Source of the DNA: Paraspadella gotoi
Taxonomy: Eukaryota > Chaetognatha
Assembly: GCA_051294375.1 (NCBI GenBank)
Contig: CM119263.1
Coordinates: 11,280,443-11,344,442, forward strand
Direction: 5' to 3'
Length of the DNA: 64,000 nt
Of this stretch, positions 46,343-61,572 are shown piece after piece. The notes under the pieces were generated by a model, which was not told the origin of the DNA, made no database searches, and worked only from the letters and a program-made list of their open reading frames with translations. A program made the position numbers and the translations under genes. Within the stretch, counting starts at the first letter, position 1; every line of letters begins with the position of its first letter.

Positions 46343-47726
46343 GCTGGAAATGGAGATAAATTACGGGTAAAGGACGGATTCAGCAGAAGCGGGAGATCGC
46401 GGGGAAAAAGAAGAGAGAGAAGAAAGAGAAGAAAATAGAAAAGAAAAGAAGATGGGATAAAGAAAATAGGAAAATTCCTTGGAAGCGTAAGAGCCTCTCT
46501 TATTGCTTTCCATGGGCACCAGTCAATGAAAGGGGGCGGCGTTCGGGGGCGGCCTCTGAGGATTCGTCCGGAATCTCGCTCTCTGAATCTCTCTTTCTCT
46601 CTCGCACTCTTTCTCTCTCTCTGTCTCTCTCTCTCTCTCTGTCTCTTCTCCAGTAGTAAATAAGTTAATTTGAGAACAGAAACGAAGCCTTAGACTTTCG
46701 GAGTCGTTGCTTGAAAAAGGGTGTAGGACGAGCGTGTGTGCGTGGGTGTGTTGTTTGCCGAGTGGGGGCGAAGGGTAACTGATGGAATTTAAAGGAATCG
46801 GTGGATGAAGAGGATTTGATAGCGGATGCTTAAAAAAAGAACGGAACGCCGAAAGGGGGGGATAATGTGAAAGTGATAGTGAATGCTTGGACTGTTTAAT
46901 AAACAGTGTTTATAGAAGGGGGAAAAAGAGATTAGAAAGTAGGGAGAGGGGAAGAGTGCACACTGCACACTGCACAGCGATGGGTTGTTGCATCGGATCC
47001 GCAGTCTGAAAGCATAAGTCTTTGCTCTGACCAAATATGGGCGTTTTAAAAGTCTCGTTAAAATTTTCGGTTGAACGGCGCGAGTTTGAGTTGGAGCTAA
47101 AAAACCGGGACTGACTTGCCAACCTCATATTTCATCATTCGATTTAATCTCTGCAAGTACGAATATTAAACTCTTAATGATGAATGAATTAAAATTTCTA
47201 TTCCATCGAGTTTTTTTTTTATTATTCTTTTCTCGTCATTTGCACAAATTTTCTACGCTACAAAGTAATTATCAGAATTTTTTATAAGGATTCCCCTTCA
47301 TATTCATATTGATATTGAGTATCTCGATGTTTTAACCTCATTGAATGAAATAACATTGTATATTAAAGGATGTTTTCAAACATGTGTTAAACCAGCGACG
47401 CTTAAAATTAAATAATTGAAATCATATTCATTAATACGTAATTTCATCGAGAACATTTAGTCGATTCGATTCCAGTCGGAACGGAATCCGTTTCGACTTA
47501 TTAGACGATTAATTCCTTCATTTATTTTCCTTTTTCTCAATTCGTTCATTCATTTTTTCCCTTTTTTCTCAATTCGTTCATCCATTCTCTTCTTAATTAT
47601 TCATCAGCGGCGCCATTATGCGAAATGCCTTCTCCGGTCTCGATTCGTTGCGAACCATTCTCCCCTCATTCATCAAGCCTAAATTCACGTTTTCGATTTT
47701 CGACTACCGTCGCTTATCTTATCCTT

Positions 47727-47833
<107 letters not shown>

Positions 47834-48017
47834 GACTAAGAGATTTTAAAACCGAGATAAAAATTCCAATATCTCATTCTCTTCCTTATTTGTTTTCCTC
47901 CCTATGTTTTGTCTCAATCTGTCTCCCTCCAAACACCACACTGACCGAACTGAAAACACTAACATCCAAAACCCGATCTCATTTCCCGCCACCCGTTCAA
48001 TTTCATTTGGGGGGGCA

Positions 48018-48199
48018 TGTGGATGGCCCATCCCTCAGAGGCGCATTCCCTCTCTCGTCGGTTGATGACCCCAATTTCTGTTTAATATCTGATGGTGAAC
48101 ATGGAATGGAAAGATTCGTGGAAGGCGATGGTGCTGCTGAGGGGGGGGGAGGNNNNNNNNNNNNNNNNNNNNNNNNNTCTCCTCTTTCTCCCTCTCCCC

Positions 48200-48248
<49 letters not shown>

Positions 48249-48452
48249 CTCTCTCTCCTCTCTCTCTCTCTCCCATAAAACCTGAAGACCCACCCAAACC
48301 ATATAATCGGTGGCGGCGTGGATGGCCCATCCCTCAGAGGCGCATTTCCTCTCTCGTCGGTTGATGACCCCAATTTCTGTTTATAGTCTGATGGTGAACA
48401 TGAATGGAAAGATTCGTGGAAGGCGTAGGGTGCTGCTGAGGGGGGGGGAGGA
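48018..48452 (+). repeat. Direct repeat at the palindrome tip
   Basis: The segment beginning TGGATGGCCCATCCCTCAGA at 48,018 occurs again in the same orientation at about 48,316, each ending in a G-run followed by GAGG. The 25-N gap and a CT-rich block (48,178-48,270) separate the copies. Confidence 0.9.
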
Positions 48453-48646
48453 AAATTGAACGGGTGGCGGAAATGAGATCGGGTTTTGGATGTTAGTGTT
48501 TTCAGTTCGCGTCAGTGTGGTGTTTGGAGGGAGACAGATTGAGACAAAACATAGGAGGGAAAACAAATAAGGAAAGAGAATAGAATATTGGAATTTTTAT
48601 CTCGCGGTTTTAAATCTCTTAGTCGAAAGAGAGAGAGAGAAGAGAT

Positions 48647-48688
<42 letters not shown>

Positions 48689-50105
48689 GAGAGAGAGAGA
48701 GAGAGAAGAGAGATGAAAAGGATAAGATAAGCGACGGTAGTCGAAAATCGAAAACGTGAATTTAGGTTGATGAATGAGGGAGAATGGTTCGCAACGAATC
48801 GAGACCGGAGAAGGCATTTTCGCATTAATGGCGCCGCGCTGATGAATAATTAAGAAGAGGAAGGTGAACGAATTGAGAAAAAAGGGAAAAAATGAATGAA
48901 CGAATTGAGAAAAAAGGAAAAATAAATGAAGGAATTAATCGTCTAATAAGTCGAAACGATTCCGTTCCGACTGGAATCGAATCGACTAAATGTTCTCGAT
49001 TGAAATTACGTATTAATGAATATGATTTCAATTATTTAATTTTAAGCGTCGCTGGTTTAACACATGTTTGAAAACATCCTTTAATATACAATGTTATTTC
49101 ATTCAATGAGGTTAAAACATCGAGGATACTCAATATCAATATGAATATGAAGGGGAATCCTTATAAAAAATTCTGATAATTACTTTGGTAGCGTAGAAAA
49201 TTTGTGCAAATGGACGAGAAAAAGAATAATAAAAAAAAACTCGCTGGAATAGAAATTTTAATTCATTCATCATTAAGAGTTTAATATCCGTACTTGCAGA
49301 GATTAAATCGAATGATGAAATATGAGGTTTGGTAAGTCAGTCCCGGTTTTTAGCTCCAACTTCAAACTCGCGCCGTTCAACCGAAAAATTTTTAACGGAG
49401 ACTTTTTAAAACGCCCATATTTGGTCAGAGCAAAGACTTATGCTTTCAGACTGCGGATCCGATGCAACAACCCATCGCTGTGCAGTGTGCAGTGTGCACT
49501 CTTCCCCTCTCCCTACTTTCTTAATCTCTTTTTTCCCCCTTCTATAAACACTGTTTATTAAACAGTCCAAGCATTCACTATCACTTTTCACCATTATCCC
49601 CCCTTTCGCGCGTTCCGTTCTTTTTTAAGCATCCGCTAGTCAAATCCTCCTTCATCCACTCGATTTCTTAAATTCCATCAGTTACCCCTTCGCCCCCATC
49701 GGCAAACAACACACCCACGCACCAGCACGCCTCGTCCTACACCCTTTTCACTCTCCGACACCCAAGTCTAAGGCTTCGTTTCTTTCTCAAATTAACTTAT
49801 TTACTACTGAAGAAGAGACATAGGAGACAGAGAGAGAAGAGCAAGAATGCCAGAGAAAGATGGCCGATGGTAGAGAGATCAGAGACGAGATTGCCGGACG
49901 AATCCTCAGAGGCGCGCCCGCCGAACTGCCGCCCCCTTTCATTGTACTGGGTAGCCCCATGGGAAAGCATAGAGAGGCTCTTACTTCAAAATTTCTATTT
50001 CTTTATTCCATCTTCCTTTCTTCTATTTTCTTCTCTTTCTTCTCTTCTCCCGCGATTCTCCCGCTTCTGCGATCCGTCCTTACCCGTAATTATCTCCATT
50101 CCAGA

Positions 50106-50889
50106 ATCTCTCTCTTTTAGAGAGAGAGAGAGAGAGAGAGAGAGAGCCGCCCATTTTACGAGATGGGTGTGCCCCTTTTTCGGAAAAGAGAATGCCTGAA
50201 TGACGAGGAGATGCCACAATGAAGGATGAAACCTCGGAAGATATTAAAGATAAAATAACTGAAAGGAAAATAAAACGGAGGAGGAATGCGAACATAGCAC
50301 GGAAACTTTCTATCAGTTTCTAATGTGCAATACGGACGCGCGGTGAAATAGGAGAATCGCTCCTTTGAATTGTTCCATATTTTCTCGTGTTCCTCATTGG
50401 GGAGAATTGAATTTCCCGAAAGAGTGCCACGCCTACTATTTTACCTTTTCGTACGTGGAACCTATCCAGGCCGTTTCCAATTTCGAAATGAAATTGGAAA
50501 ATAGGACTCGTGGCAATTCCAACCCCAATTTGGGGTAATTCTTGTCGTGACAACACAAGTCGCGCATTTTTTTTTACCGCGATTTGATAAGGGCCTCTTG
50601 CGCGCAATCGTCTTCCAATCGCTAGGTTTTAGAAAGAATACTTACGTACTCGAAGCGCAAAAAACTTACGAAGATAAATAATACTATTAATAGACTTTTT
50701 CTTCGTCGTCGTCGCAACGGGAAGCAAAATTTAGGAAAATACCTGGGAAGTTGTGCAGATCACAGACGGGCGACACATCGGGTGACACTCTTAGCGAAAT
50801 CGGAGCAGTTTCCTCAAACCTCATGGGAAAATTTTATGGACCGAGGAGAGAAAAAGAGAAAGTGAGAGGAGAGAGAGACAGAAGAGGAA

Positions 50890-50968
<79 letters not shown>

Positions 50969-52159
50969 AGCAGAGGGAAAGTCAGACAAAAGCCACTGCC
51001 GCGTAAAAGAAACATTACCAGTTTCGACTCTGAAGTAAAAAAAAAAGGGGGAAAAAAGGGGAAAAAAGTATTCTCTCCGAACAGGGAGGAAAATCGGATT
51101 TCCTCTCCCCCTCCTCCAACACCGCGCCCCTTCCTAAGCCCGACGCTCACGTTCGCGACAACTGAAACTTTTCCTCGTCTCATTTATGAAGAAAAACACT
51201 CTGGGAATGGCGTCGATATTTCAAACCCCTAAAGTTTTTACGCGCGACTGGATCCCTCGCGGCGGGATGCTGAATCGTGAGGACGGAACGGGTCGATGGC
51301 GAAAGAGAGTTCAATAATTGGTATTCAATTAATTACTAATTATCAACGACTAATGATTATCTAAATGATTCCGTTGACCGTCACAAAAAAACTTGTTCGA
51401 AACGACTCGTCTTTCCTCAAGACAATTTTTTTTTACAATCCAATCCTTTTTTTTTTCTAATCCTGGGGATCATTAAATTATTAAAAATTAACCTGCTATT
51501 TGTTTTCATCTATATGTAGTAATAAAATCGGGTGTCGCAATCAAGCGCCTCCTTCGAAAACTCATTTCAAGCTCGTGCGAGGGCGTGCCACGTGACAACG
51601 CCTCCGCCAAGCGACTTTCTCTGCCAGAAGGTGTCGCTCGCTCTTGAGACGACTCCACTTTTTCGCGCGCAACTTTGACGAGAAGAAGGCGAAGCCGAAA
51701 TGGTGTCGCGGGATTGCGAAGCAACGCCCCCTTGAGTTTCATAGAAAAAGTAAAAGATGCGTCGTCGAAAGCAGAAATACTTTTAAAACTACTTCAAACG
51801 TGATATCACATCGAGTTACCAACTATTTTAGCTATTTAAAAGTGTCAGAAAATTAGATGGTCAATAGTTATAATTGACGTAACCATCGAGAAAGCCTTAA
51901 CGGGTCGGAAAGTGAGATTTAGGAAAAAGAAAAGGAGAGTCGGGGTTGAAACGAGATGAGGTTTTGAAGGCGGGTTGCGGAGTGGGCGGTACGGTGAGGA
52001 CGGTGGAAAGAAAGAAGNNNNNNNNNNGTTCCACTTAAAAATTGAAGGAACGAGGAACTTGGATAGGCGAAAGAAAAGAGAACAAGAAGATTAGAAAAAA
52101 GTGCGACGTAATAACATCAGAAGGAGTAAAAGAAACCAAACAAAAAATGAGACGAAGGA
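50106..52159. other. Stretch with GA tracts and no supported gene
   Basis: GA tracts lie at about 50,119-50,147 and 50,895-50,967. A 10-N gap lies at 52,018-52,027. Small frames such as 51,506-51,742 (minus) have no recognisable domain. Confidence 0.5.
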
Positions 52160-52171
52160 GAAAGGGATTTA

Positions 52172-52203
<32 letters not shown>

Positions 52204-52407
52204 AAAGAAAGAAGAAAAGAAAGAAGAAAAGAAGAGAGAAGAAAGAAAAAAAAGCCCTAAAATAGAAATATAAAAGGAAACAAAAAAAAAAATCAAACAA
52301 GAGAGTAGTAGAAAAAACAGAGAGAAAAAGACAAGACAGAGGAGGGAGGCAGGGAAGGTAAGAGAGAGAGAGAGAGAGAGAGAGAGAAGAAGGAGAGAGA
52401 GAGAAGA

Positions 52408-52456
<49 letters not shown>
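52160..52456 (+). repeat. (AAAG)n and (GA)n cluster
   Basis: GAAA tetranucleotide tract at about 52,170-52,215, irregular purine-rich DNA, then GA tract at about 52,361-52,456. Confidence 0.93.
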
Positions 52457-53392
52457 GGTGATTCGGCGTCGCAATCGCGTCTTTGAATTCGTGATAGGGT
52501 TGGGCTAAACAACAAAGTAAGAAGGAAAGGAAAACGACTTAAAAAGGAACTCGGACAACAAAAGGCTTCAAAAATATCTTGAGAAACATTCGCTTAGAAA
52601 TAAATTTATCTTACACTTGCCTTGAGAAGTAACTAGGGCAACATTTTTCTTTGGAAAAACTTGGATTTAAACATTGAACATTTAAACAAGACCTCAAGAA
52701 AGTCGTTCTCTAAATAAAAATACATAACACGAAACAAGTTAAAATAACAACTCATTTTATGAATTGAGGTGAATAGAGATTAATATTGTTTAAAACTCGC
52801 TCAAAACCTTTCGACGAAAAAAAAACATGAAAATATGAAAAAAGGAAAAAAAAAACGAGAGAAGAAATAATCTAAATAAAGAAAGAAAGTGAAAAGAGTT
52901 CGTATAATGTGATCCAAGTTTTCATTATCCAAGTGTCGGTAAACGACGAGTAATGATCCGCGGGAGATTTGCCACGCCCCCCCCACGAATGGAGAAAGCG
53001 TTTAGCTCTTCTTCGACGACATTGGTCTGCATCGAGAGGACGAGACGTCGCCCGCGCGCGTCGCATGCAAACAATTCGCCACGTCATTGTATGCATAAGT
53101 TGCGACTCTTGACTCTCGACGCGCGAGACGCTAAAGGATATTCATGAACGCGGGACCGAGGAACCAGTGACAAAGAAAAAAGTTTCAAAGAAATTTCGTG
53201 ACGCCTTGACGTCGTCGTCGTCTTCCACAACGAGAGTGCTGGCTTTTTGAACCATTTTGTGTTGAATGACACAGTGTAAATTATGAGAAGCTGATAAAAG
53301 GTAAGAATGTAGCGGAGTGGAGGAAGGTCGTGGTGGGAAGAAAATAGAAGATGAGAATGAACAGGGAGATAGAGAGAGAGAGAGAAGAGAGA

Positions 53393-53441
<49 letters not shown>

Positions 53442-54042
53442 GCAAAGAGCAAAACGACCAGAGAGAACTTTGTATGGCGCTCGCATAAAAAGCAGAGAGG
53501 AAAGTGCTAGGGGAAGAAAATGGTAGAAAATCCCGAACGTTAAACATTTCGCCATCGGAGATAAAAAAGGAGGAAGGAAAGAAGAACACCTGGAACCAGG
53601 AATCCAGATTTTTCTTTCTTTCCCAATCAACGAATTTTATTGGGGAATTTCTATTTCCCTTTTATGTATTTCAACAAAAACGCATAAAGTTTTGCCTAAG
53701 TGAAGTTTGGCTAAGTCAATAAAAAAAGTCTAACATCGACTTCAGATAGAAAATTTTATTTTTTTAACAATGAAATTGATACAGACAATATAAAGATTAT
53801 CCATTCATTTGGATAAATAAGCTATCTGGCCCCTGGCTTTAGAAACGAAATCTGTTGAGAAAAAGACCATACAAATGTCATAGAACCAAACTTATTTTTA
53901 TCTATAGATTCAACGAAATATGAGTTTATTAGATGAATAATTCATTGCACGATTTATGGAACAAAAGATAAAACTGAATCCCTTTAGGAAATAAAAAATT
54001 TCGGTCGCCATTTTTTATTTCTCTTTCGTCTTTATTTTTTTT
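52457..54042. other. Stretch with GA tract at 53,369-53,440, no supported gene
   Basis: AT-rich non-coding DNA around one GA microsatellite. No gene, RNA or transposon signal was recognised. Confidence 0.5.
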
Positions 54043-54128
<86 letters not shown>

Positions 54129-55385
54129 TTTCGGATTAGTAGTATTCGTTTATTTGCTTTTTGTTATTGCTTTTGGCCACAAGATTTAAAAATTATATTT
54201 TTACATTAAAATTTTATTAAGCACCAAACACAGTACAAATAATAGCGAGGGTAAAGTATTTGTCATTCAAGAAAAAAAAATTTACCTAAATTACAACGTA
54301 TAAAATACACGAAAACAGACTAAAGATCATAGCAACACAGAAATTAATGAGGAAATTAGTTAATGAATTATGATAACCTACAAAATATTTAATTACCTTT
54401 GAGGGGTTAAAAAAAATGGAAAAAAAGCGAAAAAAAATTAAATAATAGTCATACATTCAAAGATTATTCTATACTATAATACATGAAGAAGAAATTATGT
54501 TATACAAAAAGACGTCTACCGTCCACCCCGTGTCTGACAAAGATGCAGAACTTCGAAAAGAGGAGAAAGAAAAAAAATATATGGGGGAAATAAAAAGTGA
54601 TGCGATAAGACAAAAAAACAGGCGTTGGTACGGCGCGCGTGGCGCTCGTCTGGCGCGCCGGCTGCGGCGGCCGCGGCGGCGCGGCGGCCGCGGGCGCCTC
54701 TGATTTCTGACGCGAAAAATTTTCTCCTTTTTTAAATTTATGGCAAATGGAAAAACAGAAATGACGAGAAGGAAGACTGCGGGGGGGTGAAACTTTTCCC
54801 TCCGCTCCCTCTCTTTTTCTCTGTTTCCTCTCTGTATCGATTGCTNNNNNNNNNNNNNNNNNNNNNNNNNCCGCCGCGCCCGACGAGCCCAACGCGCCCG
54901 TCCCCAACCCTGTTTTTGTCTTATCGCATCCTTTTTTATTTCCCCATTTATTTTTTTTCTTTCTCCTCTTTCGGTTCTCTCTTTGTCAGACACGGGGTGG
55001 ACGGTAGACGTCTTTTTGTAAACATAATTTCTTCTTCATGTATGTATAGTATAAATATCTTTGAATGTATGACTATTATTTAATTTTTTTCGCTTTTCTT
55101 TTTTTTACCCTCAAGTAATTAATATTTTGTAGGTTACTAATTCATTACTAATTTCTCATTAATTTCTGTGTGCTATGATCTTTAGTCTGTTTCGTTATTT
55201 TATATTGTATTTAGTAAATTTTTTCTTGATACAAATACTTTACCTCGCTATTATTTGTACTTGTTGTGCTTAATAAAATGTTAATTAAAAATAATAATTT
55301 TTAAATCTTTGCCAAAGCCAATCAAAAAAACAAATAACGAATACTACTAATCCGAAATCTCTCTCTCTCTCTCTCTCTGTCTCTC

Positions 55386-55423
<38 letters not shown>

Positions 55424-55442
55424 GAGAGAGAGAGAGAGAGAG
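54043..55442. repeat. Imperfect palindrome around a 25-N gap
   Basis: DNA at about 54,110-54,845 returns in reverse complement at 54,871 to about 55,385, with a 25-N gap at 54,846-54,870. AATCCGAAATCTCTCTCTCT at 55,349 mirrors GAGAGATTTCGGATT near 54,121. After the right arm, TGATGAGAGAGAG with its GAGGAGAGAGGAG interruptions (55,387-55,442) repeats 54,043-54,110 in direct orientation. The left arm includes a very GC-rich block (54,630-54,700) that is only partly matched on the right. Confidence 0.9.
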
Positions 55443-55619
55443 NNNNNNNNNNNNNNNNNNNNNNNNNNNNNNNNNNNNNNNNNNNNNNNNNNNNNNNNNN
55501 NNNNNNNNNNNNNNNNNNNNNNNNNNNNNNNNNNNNNNNNNNNNNNNNNNNNNNNNNNNNNNNNNNNNNNNNNNNNNNNNNNNNNNNNNNNNNNNNNNNN
55601 NNNNNNNNNNNNNNNNNNN
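55443..55619. other. Assembly gap, 177 N
   Basis: N run preceded by GA repeat and followed by CCTCCCTCCC. Confidence 1.
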
Positions 55620-55917
55620 CCTCCCTCCCAATTCCCACCTTTCCACTTGTTGTCTTCGTAATTCTTCCTCGTTTTATTTTAAATAGTTTTTTTCTTGCCA
55701 CGTATCCGCTTTGGGTGACACGAATTTAAATTTTACAAAGGATATTTTTAAATCATGTTAAACTTTCTTTGTCGATTTAGGATGTGTTTCTTAATTGATT
55801 TTATAACTCAGAACAACATTCAATTTTCTGTCAAAAAGCCTTCACTCTGTGACCTTGAGCAAACATGGGTCACGGACGATTGGCAGGAAAGTCAAGGTTT
55901 CTAAAAGAGCAGAAATA

Positions 55918-56002
55918 ATGATAAAAAATAATAATAATTCCGGATTAATACGTTATTATTTTCTTATTCTTTTTATTTCATTGGTTTTGTTGTTGTCTGC
56001 TG

Positions 56003-56081
<79 letters not shown>

Positions 56082-56133
56082 GTTACAGGGTCTTCTTCTT
56101 CGTTGTCGTCGTTGTGCCCCGTCCTCTTCTTGA
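55918..56133 (+). CDS. Possible small secreted His-rich peptide
   Basis: From an ATG at 55,918 a 71-codon frame encodes an Asn-rich start, a strong hydrophobic segment (YYFLILFISLVLLLSA) and then about 25 consecutive His encoded by a (CAT)n microsatellite. It ends in a short tail, QLQGLLLRCRRCAPSSS, and a stop. The hydrophobic segment with Ser-Ala before the His run looks like a cleavable signal peptide. The His run is the translation of a trinucleotide repeat, and AT-rich DNA readily yields hydrophobic codons, so this may be chance. If real, a secreted poly-His product would be a metal binder. Confidence 0.22.
56003..56081 (+). repeat. (CAT)n microsatellite
   Basis: About 26 uninterrupted CAT units. 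Confidence 0.97.
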
Positions 56134-56249
56134 TTTCTGATTTTTTTTTTATTCAATTCGGTCCGGAATCCCGGCGAAGCTCTGTGCGCCGATACGACGA
56201 GGAGAGAAGACAATCAGCGCGAATATGCAATAAGAAAAGACAGAATTTG

Positions 56250-56321
56250 GTACGAGTGAGAGAGAAGAGGAGGAGAGAGAGGATGAGAGAAAGAGAGAAA
56301 TGAGAATGAGAGAGAGAGCGT

Positions 56322-56362
<41 letters not shown>

Positions 56363-56826
56363 GAGAGAGAGAGAGAGAGACAGAGAAAAGTTTGAATGGA
56401 CGAAAGAAGAAAAGGGCAAGAGGAGAAGCGACGAGCGCTCGCAGAAGGAAAAAATAATCAGTTATGGAGCGCATAAAAACTAAGAAGAATATTCTTTTCT
56501 ATTTACTTTCTGGGTGGGAGAGAGAGAGAGAGAGTGGAGAGAGAGGAGAGAGAGGAGAGAGAGCGATTTAAGCGCCTTTCTCAGGTGGAGTCCGCGAACG
56601 TGCCGTACTTCTCTGNNNNNNNNNNNNNNNNNNNNNNNNNNNNNNNNNNNNNNNNNNNNNNNNNNNNNNNNNNNNNNNNNNNNNNNNNNNNNNNNNNNNN
56701 NNNNNNNNNNNNNNNNNNNNNNNNNNNNNNNNNNNNNNNNNNNNNNNNNNNNNNNNNNNNNNNNNNNNNNNNNNNNNNNNNNNNNNNNNNNNNNNNNNNN
56801 NNNNNNNNNNNNNNNNNNNNNNNNNN
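56250..56826. other. GA tracts and a 211-N gap
   Basis: Interrupted GA tracts at about 56,255-56,390 and 56,516-56,565, then N from 56,616 to 56,826. No gene. Confidence 0.9.
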
Positions 56827-57268
56827 AAAAAAACGGTGCGATTATCGTATAGAAAAACAAAACAAAGAAAGACCAAAACAAACATTGAACAAACTTCCCG
56901 CGTCGGCGAGAGTCGTATTTAATTGAGTCCAAATTAATTTTGTAAAGTATATCCATTAAGTAAAGAAAATGTTAAATCGAAAAAAATAAATATTCGTTTT
57001 TACAAACATTACAACAAGAAAAAAAAAAGATAATAATAAACAACACCCCCCCCCCAAAAAAAAAAACGTTTCATCTATTCATGGCGAAAAACACATAATG
57101 TTTCTCGGTCATTTTCTATTTTTTTCTCGTTCCAACTGAATCCATTGCGAAAAAAAAAGAAAAGAAAAAAAGCCATGGGTGGGTTATTGGTTACAGAGCA
57201 CGCAGTAATTATTCGAGCCGAACAACTGATTCGCTGCCAGAAAACTAGAGAGAAAAAAAGTTTCGGAA

Positions 57269-57330
<62 letters not shown>

Positions 57331-57450
57331 GGAGAGAGGGAGAGAGGGAACGCAACCAGAGCGCAACTAGAGCGACAAGGGCGTTCTAAGACTTTTATTA
57401 TTCGCAGTAAAGACACAGAATTATCTTTGACTCGTTTCAGTTCATCCTCT

Positions 57451-57487
<37 letters not shown>

Positions 57488-57706
57488 TTTCCTCTTCGTA
57501 TTTGCCGTCGTCGTCGTCTTCTTTATCCGTGCACCCTCGAGTACGACCCGATTAACTCCAGCAGCAAAATCGTCATCGTCATCGTCGTCGACTTAAACAT
57601 CATCATCATCTTCATCCTTCAGAATTTTTGTTTGCCGCCGCAGCGGGCCTATAATTGGATACTCTAACTCCTTCAAAATCAGCTACCATTTGTTTTGCTA
57701 GCTCAC
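56827..57706. other. Stretch with GA and TCG tracts, no supported gene
   Basis: GA tract with GGGA interruptions at about 57,271-57,349, and a (TCG)n tract at about 57,453-57,486 with related TCG/TCATCG DNA to 57,620. Poly-Ser and poly-Arg/Glu frames here come from the repeats. Confidence 0.6.

Positions 57707-59053
<1,347 letters not shown>

Positions 59054-59142
<89 letters not shown>
59054..59142 (+). repeat. (CT)n microsatellite
   Basis: Uninterrupted CT tract of about 89 bases. Confidence 0.97.
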
Positions 59143-59144
<2 letters not shown>

Positions 59145-60733
59145 GGTATTAGTCGACTAAAAATGTCGGTCGAGATTTCAATCGGGGAATGCTCTTTTTC
59201 TTTCTTTTTATTTTTAGTTGCGGTCACATATCGAGCGAGTCGATGACCCATAGTATGACCCGAATTCGCGGAAATGACTCCTTCTCCTAATCGTGACCGG
59301 AACGGCGACCCGAGACCTGACCCGCTTTTATGGTTTTAACGGATCTTCTCGTCGGATTCGCTTCTCAACATCCTTTTTTTTTTCGATTCTCGATAATCGA
59401 TTTTCGACAAAAACAAACATTTAAAAACAAAACAAAATACAAAAAAATACGAAAAATCCAATTTCGCGGCGGGTAACAAAACATTTGGGAAAAAATGAAA
59501 ACATGAATCCCCCTTACAAGTCATCAGATGCACTCTCCATGACGAAAATACAATTCGTTGTTATTAAACTTATTTTTGAACAAACCTAAAATGACCTATT
59601 AACGGAGATAAGTTTGTTTTTTCTAATGCATTGTACACCTTAAAGATTTAAAACGTTTTCAGAGAAACGAAAAAGCACCATAGGACGAAAAAAAAAACCG
59701 ACGCCTCCCGGGAGAACAATGCTCTTCTCATTCTGTTGCAACTCGGGTTATTCACTCCGCGTCAAAGCCTCTTGGTTTTCCCTTTTGTTCAAAAAAAGAC
59801 TCCTTTTCGTTTCCAACGCCGCGAAAAATCCTCTCCTTTTTTTTCATTTTCACTTTTTTTTTTAAAGAAAAAGGAAAAAAGGTTTTTGGCGTCTACTCCC
59901 GTCGTAGAATTGATCCAATTAATCGCGAAAACAGGAAAAAAGAAACTATAGAAAAGACAGGAATCGGGAAAGAGAAAAAAAAGGGAAAAGAGGGAAATTG
60001 GGAAAATCTAAATGGAAGAAAGAAATAAAAGTAAAAAAAAAAAGTCCGATAGGAAAAAAAATTGTAGAGAAAAGAAAAAAAATAAGAAATAAAAACCCTT
60101 TTGGGAGGTAAAAGGTAAAAAAAAGAACAAAATAGGAGATCAGAAAAAGAAGTCAAAAGAAAGAGAGGAAAGAGGAGAAAAAAAATTGAGGCAAAATCTA
60201 AAGAATCGGACGTGGGACCAGGTTGATGGAGAAAAATATAAAAAAAAAAGAAAAAAAAGAAAAGGGATAACACGAAAATTGAAAAAGCACAAGGTCGTCA
60301 TAAGACGAGAGGGCGTCTATAAGAGTTTGGGACCTTAGCGAAGAGAGAGCTATATAAAGAAGAGAATCAGCATAAACGAGAGTGGACGAATCACAATCAC
60401 TGAGATGAGAGACAGAAGAGATGAAGTGACAGAGAAGAAGAGAGAGAGAGAGAAGTGTAGATCGAAAAAGTATTAAGGGTCTTATCACGTTTAGCCGTGT
60501 GGAATAACTAGAGCGCGATTTTTAGACTTTTGTTGTTGTTGTTGTTGGTTTTTCCAGCGCCTGTCATTAGAGAAGGAGGAAGAATAGTGAGGAGGGAAAG
60601 GTTTGATGGAGCGATTGGGTCGTTAGCGATCCTAATCGAGTGGGGGCTCCACGTTGTCTGGACCAGCGAGAAGAGGGTCACGTTCTTTGCATGATGAATT
60701 ATATCTGGTTCAAACGCGGTTCATTATTTCAGG
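59143..60733. other. Stretch with no supported gene
   Basis: A-rich and purine-rich DNA with many poly-A runs. A 126-codon minus-strand frame at 59,893-60,273 is Phe/Leu/Ser low-complexity. Nothing else was recognised. Confidence 0.55.
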
Positions 60734-60796
60734 CTCTCTCTCTCTCTCTCTCTCTCTCGTCCTTCTGCTCTCTCTCTCTCTCTCTCTTCTCTTCCT

Positions 60797-60834
<38 letters not shown>

Positions 60835-60836
60835 TC
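60734..60836 (+). repeat. Imperfect (CT)n microsatellite
   Basis: CT repeat with TCCTTCTG and CTTCC interruptions. Confidence 0.95.
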
Positions 60837-61572
60837 TCTTCTGTTTCTGACCTTCATCATTGAGACATCGCGACTGTTTTTCTTTCGCTCTGTTGCGATC
60901 GCCATGCATTTCTCACTTATGTATTCTTATTTCTAGCTTCTACACCATGGCGTTTCATATAGTGACAAATCAAAAAAACACCTAAGAAAACAAAAACAAA
61001 AATACAAATCAAGGCAGAACTTCACTATGACTATCTCATCTCCGTTCGTCCCAGGCGTCCCCGCTCGACATAATACATAGAACATTAAAGACTTGAAAAC
61101 AAAAGTGACGACGAGACGACGACGACGTTCAACGGAAATGACCTGGCGAAATTAAATTTGGTTAAACGGAATTCCGGTCTAATGTTGTTTTCGGGAGGCA
61201 TCGACCCGAAGTCTCTTCGACCGCTGGATTCGAAAAAAACGACATCGGGGGAAAAAAAGAGCAGGGAATTAAAACGAAATAAAGTTAGAAAGAAAAGAAG
61301 AGAAGAGACAAAAAAAAAGAGAAAAAAGAAATAAATAATCGAACGCGTAAATAATATCTTACTTATAGAGCTTTGTTAACACAAATATTAATTCGGCCTG
61401 CATAAGAAAAAAAAGATCAAGAAAAAAAACTAGCGAAGCATAAGAAAATTATGGCGAAGGAAACATACAAAAAACAAGTGAAAGAGAAGAACAGAGACAG
61501 CTGACAAACATTCGTCAGTTCTGCAGCCACAAAAAAAAAAAAAACGAAAAGAAAAAAAACAAAAAAAAAAAA
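60837..61572. other. Stretch upstream of the secreted-protein exon
   Basis: Mixed and A-rich DNA. TCAGTTC at 61,515 resembles an invertebrate initiator about 58 bases upstream of the ATG of the next exon, but there is no TATA box. Otherwise nothing is seen. Confidence 0.4.

Noticed and set aside
57595-57640. Second poly-His/Asp coding run near CATCATCATC
   Set aside because: Only a few CAT units mixed with TCG; no leader, start or open frame of note.
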